A stretch of 18,210 bases of DNA from CALCZU01 sp964396165 (GTDB taxonomy: Bacteria; Bdellovibrionota; FAC87; UBA2466): positions 1-18,210 of the forward strand of contig CAYNEF010000062.1 of assembly GCA_964396165.1 (NCBI GenBank), in the 5' to 3' direction. Below, piece by piece: positions 7,477 to 13,783 of the stretch. Numbering within the stretch: the stretch's first letter is position 1; every line of letters starts with the position of its first letter. The notes under the pieces are model-generated. The model was not told where the DNA came from and searched no databases. It saw only the letters and a program-made list of their open reading frames with translations. The position numbers and the translations under genes were made by a program.

Positions 7477-7809
7477 GTGCGAATACTTACCTACATAATG
7501 CTCGTTCTTAGCGCAAACCTCTTCGCAGGCTTTCGCGTATACCAATTAAAAGTAGATTATTTTGATGCAACTGGAAGACAAGAACGCTCTGAAGTGGTGA
7601 TGAGCCAACTGGACCATCTGCAATACGAAAATTATCATGGTGGCTATGGAAATTCCAAAGTCACATACTTAGATAGTTGGTATTGCCCGGGTGATACGAG
7701 CCACAAAGAGTATTGCGATAAACCCAGAGAAAAAGATACCGTCAGAGGACCTGCCGCATACGATCGTGAGAAACGTATGCCGCTAAACCGCCAACCTGTG
7801 ATCCCTTAA
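7477..7809 (+). CDS. Small secreted protein downstream of tatC, unknown function
   Basis: The 110-residue product starts with a GTG and a signal peptide (MRILTYIMLVLSANLFAG). A beta-rich segment follows (FRVYQLKVDYFDATGRQE), then a tyrosine/glycine-rich stretch and two cysteines in WYCPGDTSHKEYC. The tail is basic and proline-containing, ending RMPLNRQPVIP. It may be one of the small secreted proteins with a conserved L-D-x-x-Q-Y element seen in predatory deltaproteobacteria-like genomes, but I recall this only loosely. Purines (AGAGAAGG) lie very close to, and overlap, the GTG. An ATG at 7498 would shorten the signal peptide and has no ribosome site. It lies 42 bases after tatC and may be the last gene of that operon. 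There is no twin-arginine motif, so it is not itself a Tat substrate. Confidence 0.65.
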   Translation: MRILTYIMLVLSANLFAGFRVYQLKVDYFDATGRQERSEVVMSQLDHLQYENYHGGYGNSKVTYLDSWYCPGDTSHKEYCDKPREKDTVRGPAAYDREKRMPLNRQPVIP

Positions 7810-7811
7810 TT

Positions 7812-8120
7812 TTAGGAATTACTACCGTTCTTCGTGGACTTATCTATTTCATCGAGCATCGCGTGCAACTTGTGGTGCAGCGATTGGAGTCTGTCCAAAT
7901 TTTCTTTGATCTGCTTGATTGCAGTTGTTTTATCGGTATGAAGATCTAAAACTTTTCCTGTCGTTTCTTTCACTTCTACTTTGTCTTTATTGAAATTAGC
8001 TGTCTTCACATTTTCAGTGAGAACAGGTTTGTCACTTTCCAATTTCGCTTTGTCAGCGAGTAATCGGGAAATGTCTACATACATGAAGCCAAAACCTTGG
8101 CTACGGTCGCGTTGAGCCAT
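7812..8120 (-). CDS. Small helical hydrophilic protein, unknown function
   Basis: The 102-residue product has no signal peptide or membrane segment and is dominated by charged residues. The N-terminus is MAQRDRSQGFGFMYVDISRL. Two long stretches follow with heptad-like hydrophobic spacing (LLADKAKLESDKP and TAIKQIKENLDRLQSLHHKL), suggesting a helical hairpin or coiled coil in the cytoplasm. I do not recognise a family. The ribosome site is strong (GGAGG six bases before the ATG), which supports a real, well-translated gene. It converges with the small secreted gene, with two bases between the stop codons. Upstream is the 337-base gene-free gap, including a 6-bp hairpin in its probable leader. 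Small helical proteins like this are sometimes regulators or structural adaptors, but nothing here allows a choice. Confidence 0.7.
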   Translation of the reverse strand: MAQRDRSQGFGFMYVDISRLLADKAKLESDKPVLTENVKTANFNKDKVEVKETTGKVLDLHTDKTTAIKQIKENLDRLQSLHHKLHAMLDEIDKSTKNGSNS

Positions 8121-8151
8121 CTAAAACCTCCAACAGTCACTATGTGCTTTT

Positions 8152-8167
8152 TGAAGAGTATTCTTCA
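8152..8167. repeat. Hairpin TGAAGA-GTAT-TCTTCA
   Basis: A perfect 6-bp stem with a four-base loop lies about 30-45 bases upstream of the minus-strand ATG at 8120. No U-run follows on either strand, so it is not a terminator. It could be an operator or leader hairpin for the small helical protein, or chance. Confidence 0.35.
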
Positions 8168-8209
8168 CGTAAGCACGTCCACATTCACAAATTATAGCTC
8201 CTAAACATA

Positions 8210-8244
8210 TTGCTCTTCCCCCCACCGAATATTAAGAAGAGCAA
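8210..8244. repeat. Inverted repeat TTGCTCTTC-N17-GAAGAGCAA
   Basis: Perfect 9-base arms (8210-8218 and 8236-8244) flank a 17-base spacer that starts with a run of C. It lies near the middle of a large divergent intergenic region, which suits a regulator binding site or a stable leader hairpin. No T-run follows, so it is not an intrinsic terminator. Confidence 0.45.
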
Positions 8245-8457
8245 CATGCATGCCACGGAAGTTGTGTATGCGCTTACAAAAAAATGAATGGATTATGAAG
8301 GTTTAGACAGAATTTCCAGTATGCACCCAAGACACAGTGACAATTCGTGCGTGCAGAACAAGCAGTGCGGTGCCGTGAAGTGCTCCAATTCACAATCTCT
8401 CCATAATTGATTCTGTGCATTAAGTCTTGAAAGAAAACTGCCGAAACGTTTGTTGAT

Positions 8458-9597
8458 ATGGCGGTGATGGAACAAAAGATAGTTACAGTTAGTCTTAACG
8501 ACAAACTGATTTTATTTGCGGCAAGTCTTCTTGCTCTGTGGGTGAGTTACCAATTATTTTATAAAGTGTACGAACTTGATCCAGGCGAGAATGCAGTGGA
8601 GCTTGGTACAATTGACACCACTGGCAGTATTCGCAGACGCCACGCAAAGTCTTTGGCGTGGGGAGATGTCAAAGGCACATCCAAACTTTATTTGCGCGAC
8701 ATTGTGATTACACCCAAAGAAGTTGGTGCGACTGTTACCTGGGGAACGAATCAGTCTCTATTTATCGAACCCGATACTATGGTCCAGTTTGATGAGGTAT
8801 CAAACGATAGAGTCCAGATTGTTCTATTCGAAGGTAAAGTAAAACAGGTAAAGCAACCTGTGCAAAAAAATGCTGTTGCTCAGCCCGTGCAGCAAATCGT
8901 CGTCAAAAAGGAAGAAATGATCCGAATTATTCCTTATCCAAAAGCAGTGCGGCTGCAGGAAGTATCCAAATTTGACGGTACCGATGCCGTGTTGTCTTCT
9001 TTAAGTCAACGCCTTGGATCGCTAGTAAAAAAACAATTATCCTTTGCAGCTGTCGCGCCTGTTGAGATGAAAAAGTTTAGATTGGATAAAGTAACCGATT
9101 ATGAGATCAGGCTTTTAAGCCCCGCGCGTACTCAGTACAACTTGCGAAAAAATAAATGGATAAAGTTCGCTTGGGATTTTCCTAGACTAGATGATCTGGA
9201 ATTTCAGATAGAAATTTCCAAAGAGCAAAGTTTTGAACACATGCTTTCACACCGAACAGTCAAGCAGGAGCTGGAATTGCAATTTGAAGATCCCGCAGTT
9301 TACTACTGGCGTGTAAAGGCAAAGAAAAAAGAAGATTCAGTGCAGTCTTTAGTTTCTAATTTTGAGATGTTTAATAAAAGCGGAGTAGGGGTTTTCTCAC
9401 GCCTTCCCACAGGACAGCCTTCGGGATACTCCTGGGAAATCGCCTCAGATCCCAAGTTTGAAAAAATCGTGAAAAACGGCGTATCTGCTACTCCCAAGTG
9501 CCTGACAACAGAACTTGCCTCAAATAACTACTACTGCCGCATTCGCGATGTCACAACCAACCGAATTGTGAAGATGTACGCTATCGAACTGAAGTAG
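8458..9597 (+). CDS. FecR-domain protein with membrane anchor and Ig-like repeats
   Basis: The 379-residue product has a short cytoplasmic N-terminus and one membrane helix (about residues 16-35, LILFAASLLALWVSYQLF). A FecR-type beta domain covers about 60-130: AWGDVKGTSKLYLRDIVITP, then a strand ending SLFIEPDTMVQFDEV and IVLFEGKVK. After a linker come two Ig/FnIII-like repeats. One has FQIEISKEQSF...YYWRVKAKK (about 250-290). The second has YSWEIASDPKFEKIVKNG...NYYCRIRDV (about 325-370). In FecR itself this domain senses signals and controls a sigma factor. Here no sigma factor or TonB receptor is nearby, and this architecture is usually a structural or carbohydrate/peptidoglycan-facing envelope protein. 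The start could be the ATG at 8458 or 8467, since neither has a strong ribosome site. The protein is anchored in the inner membrane with its bulk in the periplasm. Confidence 0.8.
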   Translation: MAVMEQKIVTVSLNDKLILFAASLLALWVSYQLFYKVYELDPGENAVELGTIDTTGSIRRRHAKSLAWGDVKGTSKLYLRDIVITPKEVGATVTWGTNQSLFIEPDTMVQFDEVSNDRVQIVLFEGKVKQVKQPVQKNAVAQPVQQIVVKKEEMIRIIPYPKAVRLQEVSKFDGTDAVLSSLSQRLGSLVKKQLSFAAVAPVEMKKFRLDKVTDYEIRLLSPARTQYNLRKNKWIKFAWDFPRLDDLEFQIEISKEQSFEHMLSHRTVKQELELQFEDPAVYYWRVKAKKKEDSVQSLVSNFEMFNKSGVGVFSRLPTGQPSGYSWEIASDPKFEKIVKNGVSATPKCLTTELASNNYYCRIRDVTTNRIVKMYAIELK

Positions 9598-9654
9598 CCT
9601 TAAGCGTTGGCAGCTCTATTGCAACTTAATACTCATAGAATACAAGGCAAAATC

Positions 9655-9696
9655 AGCTGGTTAAAGAACGATTTAATTCCAACCAGTTATGTTTTT
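9655..9696 (+). terminator. Stem-loop with T-run, terminator or leader attenuator
   Basis: AGCTGGTT (9655-9662) pairs with AACCAGTT (9681-9688), one pair being G-U, around an 18-base loop. Five Ts follow at 9692-9696. It lies after the FecR-like gene but immediately before the ribosome site (9703 onward) of the next gene. It may end the first transcript or modulate the second. The long loop and the gap before the T-run make it a weak terminator. Confidence 0.3.
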
Positions 9697-9715
9697 ACCT
9701 TAAAGGAATGAGATT

Positions 9716-11230
9716 ATGAAAAACGCCTATATTTTATACAGCTGTTTGATGGTTATTCAGATTGGATTTTTCTATTCGCCGAATCTTTATTCTCAAGACC
9801 AGCATGAGGATAAGCCCGTAAACAGCAGCCGTTTGCCCGCCAAGCCCAAGCAATCAGGCGACTGTCAGGTTGATCCGAGAAATTTAACGGCGTTTGCCAA
9901 TGGGGAATCTCAAAATTTCAAACCTGTGGTGACTTTTATCACGGAGCAGAGTTGTCTGAACGCCTCTCGATCTTTAGGCCTGTTCTCTATTAAAGAGGGG
10001 GTCAATTTTGATTCCAAGCTCTTTAAACTTGATGATTTGGCGCAAAAATTTCCTACCGCTAGCTTTGAGGAGATAAAAGCTCTTGAGACGGATTTGATTA
10101 AACGCATTCCTGCTATTTTAAGAAATGAAAACCCAAAGGCTTCTACACTATTTCCCATCATCGGGCAGATGGCGGTATTAAGCCCTGGAGCTGCGAGAAA
10201 ATTGCTTGCAGAAACAATTTCTCTTGAACTGCAAAATGCAAATGACGCTTTAGTCTTAGGCAGCTCTCAAATGAATCCTGCCCAAGTGCAAACGCTTGCT
10301 AAAAGCATGATGAGAATGGGCGCAAACGAAGAGCTTATTTCCGAAGAACTTTCAAATTCAATCGAAGAAAAAGCAATTTTAGCTGAATCTGATTCTCTAA
10401 AACGCCTGTTCTTATCTCTTTCTCGAGCGGCTTCCATTCAAGAAGAATTAGTACCGACTCTTACCCAAGCCACCGAAGGCTTTAATAGAGGGGTACAAAG
10501 AGGAAAAAGCATTTATCAATCGGCTGAAAAAAATGCGCTTTTATTCAGTTCTTTTTTAACTGCTGAAGCCTTAAAAGATTCAAGTCAAAGTTTAGATGCA
10601 GCGAGATTGGAACTGGATAAGACGATGGGAGCGCTTCTTGAAGGACAATTGCTCACACAAAGCAGATTGAAAAAGATGTGGAAAGATGTTTTAAGAGTGC
10701 TTGCCTTAAGCGATAGATTTCCGCAGTTGGCGCTCGCATTAAGTGATAGTCTTACTTTTCAAGCGATGTATCTGGGTACTTGGGATCAAGCAAGACTCTT
10801 ATCCGCCGCCAAAAATTATCCGGTTCTCGGTTTTTCCATTCAAAGCCAGTTTGTCCAGGCGCTAGACAATCTCAATGCGCAATTAGAAGAAAGAAGCATC
10901 ACTAAGAAGATCTACAACGAAAAAATTGCAAAATATTTTATGCCGGCAGTAAGCCAGATCTTAAGTTTTGAGCAAGAAAAGATTGATTCCAAATGGGCTT
11001 CACGCTGTTTATCAGAAAATTTGATTCTCAGTGAAGATGTAGAAAAAAGATTTCCCAAATTCGTACTGCATTTGATGGATAGAAGAAACAAAGCTGTTTT
11101 AAGTTCCACAGAGGCAGGTGTAGAGCCCGTCTTAAATTCGATGGCAGAAAATATGGCAGTATTATGGTCTTTGGGGACTGTGCATGTGCCTGCATTGAAC
11201 AAATGGGTCAATGAAAACGAAAAAGAATAA
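9716..11230 (+). CDS. Large secreted, mostly helical orphan protein
   Basis: The 504-residue product begins with a signal peptide (about residues 1-26, MKNAYILYSCLMVIQIGFFY then SPNLYSQ). A low-complexity polar linker follows, rich in D, P, S and K. After that come about 400 residues of consecutive amphipathic helices rich in A, L, E, S and K, for example IIGQMAVLSPGAARKLLAET and RFPQLALALSDSLTFQ. The regular helix-turn-helix character looks like an alpha-solenoid, although I cannot define a named repeat. Three cysteines lie in the mature part (GDCQ, QSCLN, RCLSE). I do not recognise the family. Translation is supported by AAAGGA eight bases before the ATG. It converges on the SDR gene with one base between stop codons. 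A periplasmic scaffold or exported effector are both possible; neither is shown by the sequence. Confidence 0.75.
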   Translation: MKNAYILYSCLMVIQIGFFYSPNLYSQDQHEDKPVNSSRLPAKPKQSGDCQVDPRNLTAFANGESQNFKPVVTFITEQSCLNASRSLGLFSIKEGVNFDSKLFKLDDLAQKFPTASFEEIKALETDLIKRIPAILRNENPKASTLFPIIGQMAVLSPGAARKLLAETISLELQNANDALVLGSSQMNPAQVQTLAKSMMRMGANEELISEELSNSIEEKAILAESDSLKRLFLSLSRAASIQEELVPTLTQATEGFNRGVQRGKSIYQSAEKNALLFSSFLTAEALKDSSQSLDAARLELDKTMGALLEGQLLTQSRLKKMWKDVLRVLALSDRFPQLALALSDSLTFQAMYLGTWDQARLLSAAKNYPVLGFSIQSQFVQALDNLNAQLEERSITKKIYNEKIAKYFMPAVSQILSFEQEKIDSKWASRCLSENLILSEDVEKRFPKFVLHLMDRRNKAVLSSTEAGVEPVLNSMAENMAVLWSLGTVHVPALNKWVNENEKE

Positions 11231-11231
11231 A

Positions 11232-11960
11232 CTATTCTCTTAAAGATTTACCGCCGTCGATTTTCAATTCAAATCCAGTGACGTAGTCATTTTGCAATAA
11301 GAACAATACTGCATGGGAAATGTCTTTTGCGGTTCCCCATTTTTTGAGCAAGGTTGTGTCTGCAGCTTTTTGCTTTTGTTCTTCCGTATAGTTTTCAGGC
11401 TCTAGCACGGGACCAGGGCTTACCGCATTGACACGTATACGTGGAGCCCACTCGAGAGCCAATGCTTTTGTCACGGAGAGTAGTCCTGCTTTCGAAGCTA
11501 AATAAGGAACGAAATTTTTTCGTGGGGAAAGTGCGCTGACATCTACAAGATTGATAATGCAGCCCATAGCTTTTTCACCGAGGGCATTTGCAAACGCCTG
11601 CGCCAAAAAAAACTGTCCTTTTAAATTCACTGAAAGAAAATGATCCCAATCTGCTTCGGTACAAGTGAGCGAGGGAGTAGGGTAGAAGTCACTAGCGCAA
11701 TTGATGAGAATTTCAATTTGGCCAAAATGTGCGACCGCATTTTTATACGCTTCACGCAACTCGACCAAGTTTCTTAAATCTGCTTGAAAGGGATAAATGC
11801 GTTTTTCGCCGAATTTCGCTACAAGCTCTTCTACTTCTTGCTTAGAGGTGCGGTAATGAGCGGCGATATTGACTCCTTGCGCCAATAAAGTTTCGACTAT
11901 ATCTCGTCCTAATCGCTTGCCACTCCCTGTGACAAAGGCTGTTTTTCCCTGAATCTTCAT
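11232..11960 (-). CDS. SDR-family pteridine reductase (PTR1/FolM-like)
   Basis: The 242-residue protein is a complete short-chain dehydrogenase. The nucleotide loop is TGSGKRLGR (11-19), the form used by pteridine reductases. HYRTS (35-39) puts an arginine where NADPH-preferring members have one. INCASDFYPT (86-95) matches the substrate-pocket segment N-x-A-S-x-F-Y-P-T of that group. The catalytic residues are D140, Y153 and K157: aspartate stands where classical SDRs have serine, exactly 13 residues before the tyrosine, as in Leishmania PTR1. Family members reduce biopterin, dihydrofolate or dihydromonapterin with NADPH in the cytoplasm. The substrate cannot be fixed from sequence, and no folate genes are adjacent. 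It is divergent from bioD with 91 bases between the starts. AGGG lies eight bases before its ATG. Confidence 0.88.
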   Translation of the reverse strand: MKIQGKTAFVTGSGKRLGRDIVETLLAQGVNIAAHYRTSKQEVEELVAKFGEKRIYPFQADLRNLVELREAYKNAVAHFGQIEILINCASDFYPTPSLTCTEADWDHFLSVNLKGQFFLAQAFANALGEKAMGCIINLVDVSALSPRKNFVPYLASKAGLLSVTKALALEWAPRIRVNAVSPGPVLEPENYTEEQKQKAADTTLLKKWGTAKDISHAVLFLLQNDYVTGFELKIDGGKSLRE

Positions 11961-12051
11961 TCTTATTACCCTAAAGCACTAAAGTAAGGGATTCAACTTT
12001 TCATGTGGGTAAAAATATGGAAAAATCGATTCGAAATGTGAGGACAGACTT

Positions 12052-12723
12052 ATGAATGGCGTTTTTATTGTTGGCGTTGATACGGGAGTGGGAAAAACTT
12101 TTGTTTGCGCGGGAGTTCTAAAACTTTTGCACGGATATAAAAAAGCCTGTTACTGGAAACCGGTTCAAACGAACACGCTGATGGGCGACGATACTTCTGA
12201 AATCAAAACGCTTACGTCCTTAGGAGCAGATGCTTTCATTGAACCCGCATTTCGTTTTCCCGAGCCCTTAGCGCCGTATTTGGCCGCTCAAAAATGGGGA
12301 AAAAAAGTAGAGCTTTCAAATCTCATGAGTACTGTCAATCAGGCAAAGGCAGATGGTAAATTTATGATTGTTGAAGGCGGCGGTGGACTTCTTGTTCCTT
12401 ACAGCGACACACTATTTCAAGTAGATCTGATTAAAGAAACCGGATTTCCCGTTATCTTAGTCGCGCAAGATAGAGTAGGGGCAATCAACCAGAGCTTACT
12501 CTCGTTAAATGAATTAAGACGACGTAACTTGCCCATCTTAGGCATGATAATCACCAAATCCCGCGGTACTTTTGGTAATGTAGAAAGCATCAAGAAATTT
12601 GGAAACGTGGATATTCTTATCGATATCGCTCACCATGAAGATCGCAGAACACTGGTCGCTGAAATCGGAGCCTCTGAAAAGTTAAGACAGGCGTTTGAAA
12701 TCCCAGCATTGCCGAATCTCTAA
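12052..12723 (+). CDS. bioD: ATP-dependent dethiobiotin synthetase BioD
   Basis: BioD closes the ureido ring of dethiobiotin from 7,8-diaminopelargonate, CO2 and ATP, the penultimate step of biotin synthesis. The 223-residue length is normal. The P-loop GVDTGVGKT occupies residues 8-16. The CO2/substrate-binding lysine is K36 in KPVQT, followed by DD at 46-47. The metal-binding glutamate is E108 in VEGGGGLLVPY, where most homologues have EGAGG. The strong ribosome site GAGGA lies seven bases before the ATG. The other bio genes (bioA, bioB, bioF) are not in the window, so biotin synthesis is dispersed or partial in this organism. No recognisable BirA operator is seen upstream. The TAA stop overlaps the YihY start by one base. 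Confidence 0.95.
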   Translation: MNGVFIVGVDTGVGKTFVCAGVLKLLHGYKKACYWKPVQTNTLMGDDTSEIKTLTSLGADAFIEPAFRFPEPLAPYLAAQKWGKKVELSNLMSTVNQAKADGKFMIVEGGGGLLVPYSDTLFQVDLIKETGFPVILVAQDRVGAINQSLLSLNELRRRNLPILGMIITKSRGTFGNVESIKKFGNVDILIDIAHHEDRRTLVAEIGASEKLRQAFEIPALPNL

Positions 12724-13547
12724 TGGATTCTTTCATTCAGAAAGCCAAGGCGTATTACAAGCGCTTTGTCCGCTGTGATATCTCTACACGTGCAGCTGCA
12801 CTTGCGTTCCACACAGTTCTGGGGATTGTACCGACGCTGGGCCTGCTTTTTTGGTATCTCGCGTATTCTCCTCTGACAGATCAGTGGCTTGAGCAAACAA
12901 AATATTTTATTTTGCAGCATCTGACGATTGATTCCGGCAATACGTTTCAAACCTATTTTGAAAAACTGACTTCCAAGGTGCATGGCCATTCCTGGGGATG
13001 GGTGGGACTAGTGATTTTCATTTATACCGCTTGGAGTCTCGTCGCCAAATTTGGTCAGAGCTTGGATTTTATTATTACCTCGAGAGAAACAGAAGATCCG
13101 CCGGAGCCGATTGGATATCTACTTTTGTATGGAAGACGCGCTCTTGCCATGCTTTTTTTACCTATAGCTTTGGCTTTTAGCATCGCACTTTCTCAATGGG
13201 TAAGACAAGACTCTTGGTTGCATTACCTGTTTGAGTTTAAAGCGATAGGAAAGTATATCGCCATACCGTTTGCGTGGCTTGGCGCTATTATGGCAACGAC
13301 ATTGATCTATTATTTTATCCCCAGCCGACCGATCCAGTTTAAACAGGCGTTGAAAGCTGGACTGCTTGCTGGTCCCCTTTCAGAAATCGTGCGTATCCTT
13401 TTTGCCCAATATAATATCAGGGCCGTATCGGTTCATAAGATCTACGGAGTACTTGCAGTCGTGCCTATGTTCATCTTGTGGATTCAAGTAGCCTGGATGG
13501 TTCTTCTTATCTGCGCTTTTATCATTACGCTTCCGAATAAGAAATAG
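12723..13547 (+). CDS. YihY/BrkB-family inner-membrane protein
   Basis: The 274-residue protein has the YihY (formerly misnamed RNase BN) pattern. The first helix region is TRAAALAFHTVLGIVPTLGL (about residues 22-41). WGWVGLVIFIYTAWSLV (about 91-107), YGRRALAMLFLPIALAF and IAIPFAWLGAIMATTLIYYF follow. The conserved YFIPSRPIQFKQALKAGL loop and a final pair of helices end in WIQVAWMVLLICAFII. Six membrane segments are expected. Its function is unsettled. The RNase BN label was an error, and transporter-like or envelope roles have been suggested. It has no ribosome site of its own. The TAATG overlap with bioD indicates translational coupling, although no functional link to biotin is known. Confidence 0.9.
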   Translation: MDSFIQKAKAYYKRFVRCDISTRAAALAFHTVLGIVPTLGLLFWYLAYSPLTDQWLEQTKYFILQHLTIDSGNTFQTYFEKLTSKVHGHSWGWVGLVIFIYTAWSLVAKFGQSLDFIITSRETEDPPEPIGYLLLYGRRALAMLFLPIALAFSIALSQWVRQDSWLHYLFEFKAIGKYIAIPFAWLGAIMATTLIYYFIPSRPIQFKQALKAGLLAGPLSEIVRILFAQYNIRAVSVHKIYGVLAVVPMFILWIQVAWMVLLICAFIITLPNKK

Positions 13548-13590
13548 TTCGCAATCTAAAATACCCCGTACACAAAAAGAATAGCCACCG

Positions 13591-13607
13591 GTGACATTTC
13601 ATGTCAC
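13591..13607. promoter_or_regulatory. 17-bp palindrome GTGACAT-TTC-ATGTCAC
   Basis: A perfect 7-bp inverted repeat with a three-base centre lies 44 bases after the YihY stop and about 180 bases before the protease. No T-run follows, so it is not an intrinsic terminator. The half-site GTGAC resembles those of CRP/FNR-family regulators, suggesting an operator for the protease gene. A second, weaker palindrome (AGACA-GCG-TGTCT, 13674-13686) lies downstream. Confidence 0.4.
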
Positions 13608-13783
13608 TGCGTGTGTAACTATTCGAACTTTTCTCAAAAAATAATCCTTTAAGTATTTGAAACTACTATTTGCAGACAGCGTGTCTCGTGGCACCTCAAT
13701 TGCTCCTTATAAGTTTCAAGGTAACGGCCTTCGTTACGAGCGGATCGTATACAGGCAGTTAGCTTTAAACTTTGGTGTTATTC

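Larger units (their letters stand above)
8121..8457. other. Gene-free region between divergent genes
   Basis: This 337-base gap separates the minus-strand helical gene from the plus-strand FecR-like gene and must contain both promoters. It holds two perfect inverted repeats (8152-8167 and 8210-8244), a C-run (8218-8223) and an overlapping ATGCAT/GCATGC palindrome at about 8245-8253. The part from 8254 to 8457 has no open frame with a ribosome site. Minus-strand frames here run into the FecR gene and start at TTG or inside that gene. No tRNA or recognised riboswitch fold is visible. A small RNA is possible but I see no intrinsic terminator to support it. Confidence 0.6.

Noticed and set aside
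8321..8410. Plus-strand 28-codon frame with three cysteines (M-H-P-R-H-S...)
   Set aside because: It is too short, has no Shine-Dalgarno before the ATG, and shows no supporting pattern beyond the cysteines.
8274..8504. Cysteine-containing minus-strand frames upstream of the FecR-like gene
   Set aside because: They start inside the FecR coding region or at a TTG without a ribosome site, and the overlapping frames give incoherent proteins.
8458..9597. FecR-sigma factor iron-signalling system
   Set aside because: No ECF sigma factor or TonB-dependent receptor is adjacent, and the Ig-like C-terminal repeats differ from FecR sensors.
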